This document shows, in pieces, positions 40,901-54,392 of a stretch of DNA of 64,000 bases. Source of the DNA: Eutreptiella sp. 'Long Island Sound 2002' (taxonomy: Eukaryota > Euglenozoa > Euglenophyceae > Eutreptiales > Eutreptiaceae); assembly GCA_964036045.1 (NCBI GenBank), contig OZ038381.1:67208242-67272241 (forward strand), read 5' to 3'. A model generated the notes under the pieces. It ran no database searches. It was not told where the DNA came from and was given only the letters and a program-made list of their open reading frames with translations. Positions within the stretch are counted from its first letter, which is position 1; every line of letters begins with the position of its first letter. The position numbers were made by a program, and so were the translations under genes.

Positions 40901-42190
40901 TATGTCACACGGTGGGAAATCCTAAAATGGATCCCCCCCACATCAAAACTTCATGTGGGACACAAAATAAGAATTCCAATCCTATGGGTATAGGGTTAGC
41001 AATTGAGTATGTCACATGGTGGGAAATCCTAAAATGGATCCCCCCCACATCAAACCTTCATGTGGGACACAAAATAAAATTCCAATCCTATGGGTATAGG
41101 GTTAGGAATTGACTATGTCACATGGTGGGAAATCCTAAAATGGATCCCCCCCAAATCAACACTTCATGTGGGACACAAAATAAAAATTCCAATCCTATGG
41201 GTATAGGGTTAGGAATTGACTATGTCACATGGTGGGAAATCCTAAAATGGATCCCCCCCAAATCAACACTTCATGTGGGACACAAAATAAAAATTCCAAT
41301 CCTATGGGTATAGGGTTGGGAATTGACTATGTCACACGGTGGGAAATCCTAAAATGGATCCCCCCCACATCAAAACTTCATGTGGGACACAAAATAAGAA
41401 TTCCAATCCTATGGGTATAGGGTTAGCAATTGAGTATGTCACATGGTGGGAAAACCTAAAATGGATCCCCCCCCACATCGAAACTTCATGTTGGACACAA
41501 AATAAAAATTCCAATCCTATGGGTATAGGGTTAGGAATTGACTATGTCACATGGTGGGAAATCCTAAAATGGATCCCCCCCACATCAAAACTTCATGTGG
41601 GACACAAAATAAAAATTCCAATCCTATGGGTATAGGGTTAGGAATTGACTATGTCACACGGTGGGAAATCCTAAAATTGATCCCCCCCACATCAAAACTT
41701 CATGTGGGACACAAAATAAGAATTCCAATCCTATGGGTATAGGGTTAGCAATTGAGTATGTCACATGGTGGGAAATCCTAAAATGGATCCCCCCCACATC
41801 AAAACTTCATATGGGACACAAAATAAAAATTCCAATCATATGGGTATAGGGTTAGGAATTGACTATGTCACATGGTGGGAAATCCTAAAATGGATCCCCC
41901 CCACATCAAAGCTTCATGTGAGACACAAAATAAAAATTCCAATCCTATGGGTATAGGGTTAGGAATTGAGTATGTCACATGGTGGGAAATCCCAAAATGG
42001 ATCCCCCCACATCAAAACTTCATGTGGGACACAAAATAAAAATTCCAATCCTATGGGTATAGGGTTAGGAATTGACTATGTCACACGGTGGGAAATCCTA
42101 AAATGGATCCCCCCCACATCAAAACTTCATGTGGGACACAAAATAAGAATTCCAATCCTATGGGTATAGGGTTAGCAATTGAGTATGTCA
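34922..42190 (+). repeat. Tandem duplication of about 3.85 kb (36 monomers)
   Basis: Corresponding variants in 34.9-38.3 kb and 38.8-42.2 kb keep a spacing of 3848-3849 bp across many monomers, including the short C6 monomers near 36.55, 36.97 and 38.15 kb, which match 40.40, 40.82 and 42.00 kb. The copies stop matching near 38.45 and 42.3 kb. The first copy lacks one monomer, present in the second at 38.77 kb. Confidence 0.8.
36100..36955 (+). repeat. Tandem 427-bp (4-monomer) duplication, first instance
   Basis: The four-monomer series ending in the monomer with only six C residues is repeated immediately: the frames over the short-C monomer start at 36515 and 36942, 427 bp apart. The same pair reappears at 40363 and 40790 in the 3.85-kb copy, so the small duplication is older than the large one. 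Confidence 0.75.
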
Positions 42191-43582
42191 CATGGTGGGA
42201 AATCCTAAAATGGATCCCCCCCACATCAAAACTTCATATGGGACACAAAATAAAAATTCCAATCATATGGGTATAGTGTTAGGAATTGACTATGTCACAT
42301 GGTGGGAAATCCTAAAATGGATCCTCCCCACATCAAAACTTCATGTGGGACACAAAATAAAAATTCTAATCCTATGGGTATAGGGTTAGGAATTGACTAT
42401 GTCACATGGTGGGAAATCCTAAAATGGATCCCCCCCACATCAACACTTAATGTGGGACACAAAATAAAAATTCCAATCATATGGGTATAGGGTTGGAAAT
42501 TGACTATGTCACATGGTGGGAAATCCTAAAATGGATCCCCCCCACATCAAAACTTCACGTGGGACACAAAATCAAAATTCCAATCCTATGGGTATAGGGT
42601 TAGCAATTGAGTATGTCACATGGTGGGAAATCCTAAAATGGATCCCCCCCACATCAGAACTTCATGTGGGACACAAAATAAAAATTCCAATCCTATGGGT
42701 ATAGGGTTAGGAATTGACTATGTCACATCGTGGGAAATCCTAAAATGGATCCCCCCCACATCAAAACTTCATGTGGGACACAGAATAAAAATTCCAATCC
42801 TATGGGTATAGGGTTAGGAATTGACTATGTCACATGGTGGGAAATCCTAAAATGGACCCCCCCCCACATCAAAACTTCATGTGGGACACAAAATAAAAAT
42901 TCCAATCCTATGGGTATAGGGTTAGGAATTGTCTATGTCACATGGTGGGAAATCCTAAAATGGATCCCCCCCACATCAAAACTTCATGTGGGACACAAAA
43001 GAAAAATTCTAATCCTATGGGTATAGGGTTAGGAATTGACTATGTCACATGGTGGGAAATCCAAAAACTGATCCCCCCCACATCAAAACTTCATGTGGGA
43101 CACAAAATAAAAATTCCAATCCTATGGGTATAGGGTTAGGAATTGACTATGTCACATGGTGGGAAATCCTAAAATGGATCCCCCCCACATCAAAGCTTCA
43201 TGTGGGACACAAAATAAAATTCCAATCCTATGGGTATAGGGTTAGGAATTGACTATGTCTCATGGTGGGAAATCCTAAAATGGACCCCCTTCACATCAAA
43301 ACTTCATGTCGGACACAAAATAAAGGTTCCAATCCTATGGGTATAGGGTTAGGAATTGACTGTGTCACATGGTGGGAAATCCTAAAATGGATCCCCCCCA
43401 CATCAAAACTTCGTGTGGGACACAAAATAAAAATTCCAATCCTATGGGTATAGGGTTAGGAATTGTCTGTGTCACATGGTGGAAAACCTAAAATGGATCC
43501 CCCCCCACATCAAAACTTCATGTGGGACACAAAATAAAAATTCCAATCCTATGGGTATAGGGTTAGGAATTGTCTATGTCAC

Positions 43583-46500
43583 ATGGTGGGAAATCCTAAA
43601 ATGGATCCCGCCCACATCAAACCTTCATGTGGGACACAAAATGCAAATTCCAATCCTATGGGTATAGGGTTGGGAATTGACTATGTCACATGGTGGGAAA
43701 TCCTAAAATGGATGCCCCCACCATCAAACCTTCATGTGGGACACAAAATAAAATTCCAATCCTATGGGTATAGGGTTAGGAATTGACTATGTCACATGGT
43801 GGGAAATCCTAAAATGGATCCCCCCCAAATCAACACTTCATGTGGGACACAAAATAAAAATTCCAATCCTATGGGTATAGGGTTAGGAATTGACTATGTC
43901 ACACGGTGGGAAATCCTAAAATGGGTCCCCCCCACATCAAAACTTCATGTGGGACACAAAATAAGAATTCCAATCCTATGGGTATAGGGTTAGCAATTGA
44001 GTATGTCACATGGTGGGAAAACCTAAAATGGATCCCCCCCCACATCAAAACTTCATGTTGGACACAAAATAAAAATTCCAATCCTATGGGTATAGGGTTA
44101 GGAATTGACTATGTCACATGGTGGGAAATCCCAAAATGGATCCCCCCCACATCAAAACTTCATGTGGGACACAAAATAAAAATTCCAATCCTATGGGTAT
44201 AGGGTTAGGAATTGACTATGTCACACGGTGGGAAATCCTAAAATGGATCCCCCCCACATCAAAACTTCATGTGGGACACAAAATAAGAATTCCAATCCTA
44301 TGGGTATAGGGTTAGCAATTGAGTATGTCACATGGTGGGAAATCCTAAAATGGATCCCCGCCACATCAAAACTTCATATGGGACATAAAATAAAAATTCC
44401 AATCATATGGGTATAGGGTTAGGAATTGACTATGTCACATGGTGGGAAATCCTAAAATGGATCCCCCCCACATCAAATCTTCATGTGAGACACAAAATAA
44501 AAATTCCAATCCTATGGGTATAGGGTTAGGAATTGACTATGTCACATGGTGGGAAATCCCAAAATGGATCCCCCCCACATCAAAACTTCATGTGGGACAC
44601 AAAATAAAAATTCCAATCCTATGGGTATAGGGTTAGGAATTGACTATGTCACACGGTGGGAAATCCTAAAATGGATCCCCCCCACATCAAAACTTCATGT
44701 GGGACACAAAATAAGAATTCCAATCCTATGGGTATAGGGTTAGCAATTGAGTATGTCACATGGTGGGAAATCCTAAAATGGATCCCCCCCACATCAAAAC
44801 TTCATATGGGACACAAAATAAAAATTCCAATCATATGGGTATAGGGTTAGGAATTGACTATGTCACATGGTGGGAAATCCTAAAATGGATCCTCCCCACA
44901 TCAAAACTTCATGTGGGACACAAAATAAAAATTCTAATCCTATGGGTATAGGGTTAGGAATTGACTATGTCACATGGTGGGAAATCCTAAAATGGATCCC
45001 CCCCACATCAACACTTAATGTGGGACACAAAATAAAAATTCCAATCATATGGGTATAGGGTTGGGAATTGACTATGTCACATGGTGGGAAATCCTAAAAT
45101 GGATCCCCCCCACATCAAAACTTCATGTCGGACACAAAATCAAAATTCCAATCCTATGGGTATAGGGTTAGGAATTGACTGTGTCACATGGTGGGAAATC
45201 CTAAAATGGATCCCCCCCACATCAAAACTTCGTGTGGGACACAAAATAAAAATTCCAATCCTATGGGTATAGGGTTAGGAATTGTCTGTGTCACATGGTG
45301 GGAAATCCTAAAATGGATCCCCCCCCACATCAAAACTTCATGTGGGACACAAAATAAAAATTCCAATCCTATGGGTATAGGGTTAGGAATTGTCTATGTC
45401 ACATGGTGGGAAATCCTAAAATGGATCCCGCCCACATCAAACCTTCATGTGGGACACAAAATGCAAATTCCAATCCTATGGGTATAGGGTTGGGAATTGA
45501 CTATGTCACATGGTGGGAAATCCTAAAATGGATGCCCCCACCATCAAACCTTCATGTGGGACACAAAATAAAATTCCAATCCTATGGGTATAGGGTTAGG
45601 AATTGACTATGTCACATGGTGGGAAATCCTAAAATGGATCCCCCCCAAATCAACACTTCATGTGGGACACAAAATAAAAATTCCAATCCTATGGGTATAG
45701 GGTTAGGAATTGACTATGTCACACGGTGGGAAATCCTAAAATGGATCCCCCCCACATCAAAACTTCATGTGGGACACAAAATAAGAATTCCAATCCTATG
45801 GGTATAGGGTTAGCAATTGAGTATGTCACATGGTGGGAAAACCTAAAATGGATCCCCCCCCACATCAAAACTTCATGTTGGACACAAAATAAAAATTCCA
45901 ATCCTATGGGTATAGGGTTAGGAATTGACTATGTCACATGGTGGGAAATCCCAAAATGGATCCCCCCCACATCAAAACTTCATGTGGGACACAAAATAAA
46001 AATTCCAATCCTATGGGTATAGGGTTAGGAATTGACTATGTCACACGGTGGGAAATCCTAAAATGGACCCCCCCCACATCAAAACTTCATGTGGGACACA
46101 AAATAAGAATTCCAATCCTATGGGTATAGGGTTAGCAATTGAGTATGTCACATGGTGGGAAATCCTAAAATGGATCCCCCCCACATCAAAACTTCATATG
46201 GGACATAAAATAAAAATTCCAATCATATGGGTATAGGGTTAGGAATTGACTATGTCACATGGTGGGAAATCCTAAAATGGATCCCCCCCACATCAAAGCT
46301 TCATGTGAGACACAAAATAAAAATTCCAATCCTATGGGTATAGGGTTAGGAATTGACTATGTCACATGGTGGGAAATCCCAAAATGGATCCCCCCCACAT
46401 CAAAACTTCATGTGGGACACAAAATAAAAATTCCAATCCTATGGGTATAGGGTTAGGAATTGACTATGTCACACGGTGGGAAATCCTAAAATGGATCCCC

Positions 46501-47222
46501 CCCACATCAAAACTTCATGTGGGACACAAAATAAGAATTCCAATCCTATGGGTATAGGGTTAGCAATTGAGTATGTCACATGGTGGGAAATCCTAAAATG
46601 GATCCCCCCCACATCAAAACTTCATATGGGACACAAAATAAAAATTCCAATCATATGGGTATAGGGTTAGGAATTGACTATGTCACATGGTGGGAAATCC
46701 TAAAATGGATCCTCCCCACATCAAAACTTCATGTGGGACACAAAATAAAAATTCTAATCCTATGGGTATAGGGTTAGGAATTGACTATGTCACATGGTGG
46801 GAAATCCTAAAATGGATCCCCCCCACATCAACACTTAATGTGGGACACAAAATAAAAATTCCAATCATATGGGTGTAGGGTTGGGAATTGACTATGTCAC
46901 ATGGTGGGAAATCCTAAAATGGATCCCCCCCACATCAAAACTTCACGTGGGACACAAAATCAAAATTCCAATCCTATGGGTATAGGGTTAGCAACTGAGT
47001 ATGTCACATGGTGGGAAATCCTAAAATGGATGCCCCCCACATCAGAACTTCATGTGGGACACAAAATAAAAATTCCAATCCTATGGGTATAGGGTTAGGA
47101 ATTGACTATGTCACATGGTGGGAAATCCTAAAATGGATCCCCCCCACATCAAAACTTCATGTGGGACACAGAATAAAAATTCCAATCCTATGGGTATAGG
47201 GTTAGGAATGGACTATGTCACA
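43583..47222 (+). repeat. Tandem duplication of about 1.82 kb (17 monomers)
   Basis: Rare variants repeat with spacing 1820 bp: AAATGCAAATTCC near 43640 and 45460, GATGCCCCCACC at 43711 and 45531, and the CATCAACACTTAATG monomer near 45010 and 46830. Individual single-base differences separate the copies. Confidence 0.8.
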
Positions 47223-47640
47223 TGGTGGGAAATCCTAAAATGGATCCCCCCCACATCAAAACTTCATGTGGGACACAAAATAAAAATTCCAATCCTATGG
47301 GTATAGGGTTAGGAATTGTCTATGTCACATGGTGGGAAATCCTAAAATGGATCCCCCCCACATCAAAACTTCATGTGGGACACAAAAGAAAAATTCTAAT
47401 CCTATGGGTATAGGGTTAGGAATTGACTATGTCACATGGTGGGAAATCCTAAAATTGATCCCCCCCACATCAAAACTTCATGTGGGACACAAAATAAAAA
47501 TTCCAATCCTATGGGTATAGGGTTAGGAATTGACTATGTCACATGGTGGGAAATCCTAAAATGGATCCCCCCCACATCAAAGCTTCATGTGGGACACAAA
47601 ATAAAATTCCAATCCTATGGGTATAGGGTTAGGAATTGAC

Positions 47641-50600
47641 TATGTCACATGGTGGGAAATCCTAAAATGGATCCCCCCCACATCAAAACTTCATGTGGGA
47701 CACAGAATACAAATTCCAATCCTATGGGTATAGGGTTAGGAATTGACTATGTCACATGGTGGGAAATCCCAAAATGGATCCCCCCCACATCAAAACTTCA
47801 TGTGGGACACAAAATAAAAATTCCAATCCTATGGGTATAGGGTTAGGAATTGTCTATGTCACATGGTGGGAAATCCTAAAATGGATCCCCCCCACATCAA
47901 AACTTCATGTGGGACACAAAAGAAAAATTCTAATCCTATGGGTATAGGGTTAGGAATTGACTATGTCACATGGTGGGAAATCCAAAAATTGATCCCCCCC
48001 ACATCAAAACTTCATGTGGGACACAAAATAAAAATTCCAATCCTATGGGTATAGGGTTAGGAATTGACTATGTCACATGGTGGGAAATCCTAAAATGGAT
48101 CCCCCCCACATCAAAGCTTCATGTGGGACACAAAATAAAAATTCCAATCCTATGGGTATAGGGTTAGGAATTGACTATGTCACATGGTGGGAAATCTTAA
48201 AATGGATCCCCCCCACATCAAAACTTCATGTCGGACACAAAATAAAAATTCTAATCCTATGGGTATAGGGTTAGGAATTGACTATGTCACATGGTGGGAA
48301 ATCCTAAAATGGATCCCCCCCACATCAAAGCTTCATGTGAGACACAAAATAAAAATTCCAATCCTATGGGTATAGGGTTAGGAATTGACTATGTCACATG
48401 GTGGGAAATCCTAAAATTGATCCCCCCCACATCAAAACTTCATATGGGACACAAAATAAAAATTCCAATCCTATGGGTATAGGGTTAGGAATTGTCTATG
48501 TAACATGGTGGGAAATCCTAAAATGGATCCCCCCCACATCAAAACTTCATGTGGGACACGAAATAAAAATTCCCATCCTATGGGCATAGGGTTAGGAATT
48601 GACTATGTCACATGGTGGGAAATCCTAAAATGGATCCCCCCCACATCAAAACTTCATGTGGGACACAAAATAAAAATTCCAATCCTATGGGTATAGGGTT
48701 AGGAATTGTCTATGTAACATGGTGGGAAATCCTAAAATGGATCCCCCCCACATCAAAACTTCATGTGGGACACGAAATAAAAATTCCAATCCTATGGGTA
48801 TAGGGTTAGGAATTGACTATGTCACATGGTGGGAAATCCTAAAATGGATTTCCCCCACATCAAAACTTCATGTGGGACACAAAATAAAATTCCAATCCTA
48901 TGGGTATAGGGTTAGGAATTGTCTATGTCACATGGTGGGAAATCCTAAAATGGATCCCCCCCACATCAAAACTTTATGTGGGACACAAAAGAAAAATTCT
49001 AATCCTATGGGTATAGGGTTAGGAATTGACTATGTCACATGGTGGGAAATCCTAAAATTGATCCCCCCCACATCAAAACTTCATGTGGGACACAAAAGAA
49101 AATTCCAATCCTATGGGTATAGGGTTAGGAATTGACTATGTCACATGGTGGGAAATCCTAAAATGGATCCCCCCCACATCAAAGCTTCATGTGGGACACA
49201 AAATAAAAATTCCAATCCTATGGGTATAGGGTTAGGAATTGACTATGTCACATGGTGGGAAATCCTAGAATGGATCCCCCCCACATCAAAACTTCATGTC
49301 GGACACAAAATAAAAATTCCAATCCTATGGGTATAGGGTTAGGAATTGTCTATGTCACATGGTGGGAAATCCTAAAATGGATCCCCCCCCACATCAAAAC
49401 TTCATGTGGGACACAAAATGAAAATTCCAATCCCATGGGTATAGGGTTAGGAATTGACTATGTCACATGGTGGGAAATCCTAAAATGGATCCCCCCCACA
49501 TCAAAGCTTCATGTGGGACACAAAATAAAAATTCCAATCCTATGGGTATAGGGTTAGGAATTGACTATGTCACATGGTGGGAAATCCTAAAATGGATCCC
49601 CCCCACATCAAAACTTCATGTCGGACACAAAATAAAAATTCCAATCCTATGGGTATAGGGTTAGGAACTGACTATGTCACATGGTGGGAAATCCTAAAAT
49701 GGATCCCCCCCACATCAAAACTTCATGTGGGACACAAAATAAAAATTCTAATCCTATGGGTATAGGGTTAGGAATTGACTATGTCACATGGTGGGAAGTC
49801 CTAAAATGGATCCCCCCCACATCAAAGCTTCATGTGAGACACAAAATAAAAATTCCAATCCTATGGGTATAGGGTTAGGAACTGACTATGTCACATGGTG
49901 GGAAATCCTAAAATGGATCCCCCCCACATCAAAACTTCATGTGGGACACAAAAGAAAAATTCCAATCCTATGGGTATAGGGTTAGGAATTGACTATGTCA
50001 CATGGTGGGAAATCCTAAAATGGATCCCGCCCACATCAAAACTTCATGTGGGACACAAAATAAAAATTCCAATCCTATGGGTATAGGGTTAGGAATTGAC
50101 TATGTCACATGGTGGGAAATCCTAAAATTGATCCCCCCCACATCAAAACTTCATGTGGCACACAAAAAGAAAATTCCAATCCTATGGGTATAGGGTTAGG
50201 AATTGACTATGTCACATGGTGGGAAATCCTAAAATGGATTTCCCCCACATCAAAACTTCATGTGGGACACAAAATAAAATTCCAATCCTATGGGTATAGG
50301 GTTAGGAATTGTCTATGTCACATGGTGGGAAATCCTAAAATGGATCCCCCCCACATCAAAACTTCATGTGGGACACAAAAGAAAAATTCTAATCCTATGG
50401 GTATAGGGTTAGGAATTGACTATGTCACATGGTGGGAAATCCTAAAATGGATCCCCCCCACATCAAAACTTCATGTCGGACACAAAATAAAAATTCCAAT
50501 CCTATGGGTATAGGGTTAGGAATTGTCTATGTCACATGGTGGGAAATCCTAAAATGGATCCCCCCCCCACATCAAAACTTCATGTGGGACACAAAATGAA

Positions 50601-53200
50601 AATTCCAATCCCATGGGTATAGGGTTAGGAATTGACTATGTCACATGGTGGGAAATCCTAAAATGGATCCCCCCCACATCAAAGCTTCATGTGGGACACA
50701 AAATAAAAATTCCAATCCTATGGGTATAGGGTTAGGAATTGACTATGTCACATGGTGGGAAATCCTAAAATGGATCCCCCCCACATCAAAACTTCATGTC
50801 GGACACAAAATAAAAATTCCAATCCTATGGGTATAGGGTTAGGAACTGACTATGTCACATGGTGGGAAATCCTAAAATGGATCCCCCCCACATCAAAACT
50901 TCATGTGGGACACAAAATAAAAATTCAAATCCTATGGGTATAGGGTTAGGAATTGACTATGTCACATGGTGGGAAATCCTAAAATGGATCCCCCCCACAT
51001 CAAAGCTTCATGTGGGACACAAAATAAAAATTCCAATCCTATGGGTATAGGGTTAGGAACTGACTATGTCACATGGTGGGAAATCCTAAAATGGATCCCC
51101 CCCACATCAAAACTTCATGTGGGACACAAAATAAAAATTCAAATCCTATGGGTATAGGGTTAGGAATTGACTATGTCACATGGTGGGAAATCCTAAAATG
51201 GATCCCCCCCACATCAAAACTTCATGTGGGACACAAAATAAAAATTCAAATCCTATGGGTATAGGGTTAGGAATTGACTATGTCACATGGTGGGAAATCC
51301 TAAAATGGATCCCCCCCACATCAAAACTTCATGTGGGACACAAAAAAAAAATTCCAATCCTATGGGTATAGGGTTAGGAAGTGACTATGTCACATGGTGG
51401 GAAATCCCAAAATGGATCCCCCCCACATCAAAACTTCATGTGGGACACAAAATAAAAATTCCAATCCTATGGGTATAGGGTTAGGAATTGACTATGTCAC
51501 ATGGTGGGAAATCCTAAAATGGATCCCCCCCACATCAAAACTACATGTCGGACACAAAATAAAAATTCCAATCCTATGGGTATAGGGTTAGGAATTGACT
51601 ATGTCACATGGTGGGAAATCCTAAAATGGATCCCCCCCACATCAAAACTTCATGTGGGACACAAAATAAAAATTCCAATCCTATGGGTATAGGGTTAGGA
51701 ATTGACTATGTCACATGGTGGGAAATCCTAAAATTGATCCCCCCCACATCAAAGCTTCATGTGGGACACAAAATAAAAATTCCAATCCTATGGGTATAGG
51801 GTTAGGAATTGTCTATGTAACATGGTGGGAAATCTTAAAATGGATCCCCCCCACATCAAAACTTCATGTTGGACACGAAATAAAGATTCCAATCCTATGG
51901 GTATAGGGTTAGGAATTGACTATGTCACATGGTGGGAAATCCTAAAATGGATTTCCCCCACATCAAAACTGCATGTGGGACACAAAATAAAAATTCCAAT
52001 CCTATGGGTATAGGGTTAGGAATTGACTATGTCACATGGTGGGAAATCCTAAAATGGATCCCCCCCACATCAAAACTTCATGTGGGACACAAAATAAAAA
52101 TTCAAATCCTATGGGTATAGGGTTAGGAATTGACTATGTCACATGGTGGGAAATCCTAAAATGGATCCCCCCCACATCAAAACTTCATGTGGGACACAAA
52201 AAAAAAAATTCCAATCCTATGGGTATAGGGTTAGGAAGTGACTATGTCACATGGTGGGAAATCCCAAAATGGATCCCCCCCACATCAAAACTTCATGTGG
52301 GACACAAAATGAAAATTCCAATCCTATGGGTATAGGGTTAGGAATTGACTATGTCACATGGTGGGAAATCCTAAAATGGATCCCCCCCACATCAAAACTA
52401 CATGTCGGACACAAAATAAAAATTCCAATCCTATGGGTATAGGGTTAGGAATTGACTATGTCACATGGTGGGAAATCCTAAAATGGATCCCCCCCACATC
52501 AAAACTTCATGTGGGACACAAAATAAAAATTCCAATCCTATGGGTATAGGGTTAGGAATTGACTATGTCACATGGTGGGAAATCCTAAAATTGATCCCCC
52601 CCACATCAAAGCTTCATGTGGGACACAAAATAAAAATTCCAATCCTATGGGTATAGGGTTAGGAATTGTCTATGTAACATGGTGGGAAATCTTAAAATGG
52701 ATCCCCCCCACATCAAAACTTCATGTTGGACACGAAATAAAGATTCCAATCCTATGGGTATAGGGTTAGGAATTGACTATGTCACATGGTGGGAAATCCT
52801 AAAATGGATTTCCCCCACATCAAAACTTCATGTGGGACACAAAATAAAAATTCCAATCCTATGGGTATAGGGTTAGGAATTGACTATGTCACATGGTGGG
52901 AAATCCTAAAATGGATCCCCCCCACATCAAAACTTCATGTCGGACACAAAATAAAAATTCCAATCCTATGGGTATAGGGTTAGGAATTGTCTATGTCACA
53001 TGGTGGGAAATCCTAAAATGGATCCCCCCCCACATCAAAACTTCATGTGGGACACAAAATGAAAATTCCAATCCTATGGGTATAGGGTTAGGAAGTGACT
53101 ATGTCACATGGTGGGAAATCCTAAAATGGATCCCCCCCACATCAAAACTTCATGTGGGACACAAAATAAAAATTCCGATCCTATGCGTATAGGGTTAGGA
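47641..53200 (+). repeat. 107-bp satellite array, segment F
   Basis: Near-consensus monomers with the variant set CATGTCGGACAC, AAAGAAAAATTC, GTCTATGTAACATGG, GGATTTCCCCC, TTCAAATCC and AAGTGACTATG. It contains an 857-bp tandem duplication. Monomers with 8-9 C residues are scattered (for example at 50.56 kb). No gene is seen. Confidence 0.97.
51190..52900 (+). repeat. Tandem 857-bp (8-monomer) duplication
   Basis: Markers repeat at 857 bp: CTACATGTCGG at 51541 and 52398, GTAACATGG near 51818 and 52675, and GGATTTCCCCC near 51949 and 52806. The copies differ at a few bases, such as AACTGCATG against AACTTCATG after the last marker. Ends are approximate because flanking monomers are so similar. 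Confidence 0.8.
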
Positions 53201-54392
53201 ATTGACTATGTCACATGGTCAGAAATCCTAAAATGGATCCCCCCCACATCAAAACTTCATGTGGGACACAAAATAGAAGTTCCAATCCTATGGGTATAGG
53301 GTTAGGAATTGACTATGTCACATGGTGGGAAATCCTAAAATGGATCCCCCCCACATCAAAACTTCATGTGGGACAAAAAATAAAAATTCCAATCCTATGG
53401 GTATAGGGTTAGGAATTGACTATGTCACATGGTGGGAAATCCTAAAATGGATCCCCCCCACATCAAAACTTCATGTGGGACGCAAAATAAAGATTCCAAT
53501 CCTATGGGTATAGGGTTAGGAATTGACTATGTCACATGGTGGGAAATCCTAAAATGGATCCCCCCCACATCAAAACTTCATGTGGGACACAAAATAAAAA
53601 GCCCAATCCTATGGGTATAGGGTCAGGAATTGACTATGTCACATGGTGGGAAATCCTAAAATGGATCCCCCCCACATCAAAACTTCATGTGGGACACAAA
53701 ATAAAAATTCTAATCCTATGGGTATAGGTTTAAGAATTGACTATGTCACATGGTGGGAAATCCTAAAATGGATCCCCCCCACATCAAAACTTCATGTGGG
53801 ACACAAAATAGAAACTCCAATCCTATGGGTATAGGGTTAGGAATTGACTATGTCACATGGTGGGAAATCCTAAAATTGATCCCCCCCACATCAAAACTTC
53901 ATGTGGGACACAAAAGAAAAATTTCCAATCCTATGGGTATAGGGTTAGGAATTGACTATGTCACATGGTGGGAAATCCTAAAATGGATCCCCCCCACATC
54001 AAAACTTCATGTGGGACACAAAATGAAAATTCCAATCCTATGGGTATAGGGTTAGGAATCGACTATGTCACATGGTGGGAAATACTAAAATGGATCCCGC
54101 CCACATCAAAACTTCATGTGGGACACAAAAGAAAAATTCCAATCCTATGGGTATAGGGTTAGGAATTGACTATGTCACATGGTGGGAAATCCTAAAATGG
54201 ATCCCCCCCACATCAACACTTCATGTGCGACACAAAATGAAAATTCCAATCCTATGGGTACAGGGTTAGGAATTGACTATTTCACATGGTGGGAAATCCT
54301 AAAACGGATCCCCCCCACATCAAAACTTCATGTGGGACACAAAATGAAAATTCCAATCCTATGGGTATAGGGTTGGGGATTGACTATGTCAC

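Larger units (their letters stand above)
31391..47640 (+). repeat. 107-bp satellite array, segment E: strong higher-order structure
   Basis: A fixed series of variant monomers recurs: one with AAGAATTCC (creating EcoRI), next one with GGGTTAGCAATTGAGTATG, then one with TTCATATGGG (creating NdeI), plus monomers with CCCAAATCAACAC and with ACCCCCTTCACATCAGAAC. Markers place repeats about 1.82 kb apart (17 monomers; GATGCCCCCA at 43711 and 45531, spacing 1820), 1.71 kb and 3.85 kb apart (ACCCCCTTCACATCAG at 33340, 35051 and 38900). Block 34.9-38.3 kb is matched by 38.8-42.2 kb. One copy lacks a single monomer near 34.98 kb. No gene is seen. Confidence 0.97.

Noticed and set aside
32351-45901. 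Repeated 60-codon minus-strand frames
   Set aside because: They appear only over monomers with eight C residues and are the antisense of the same satellite.
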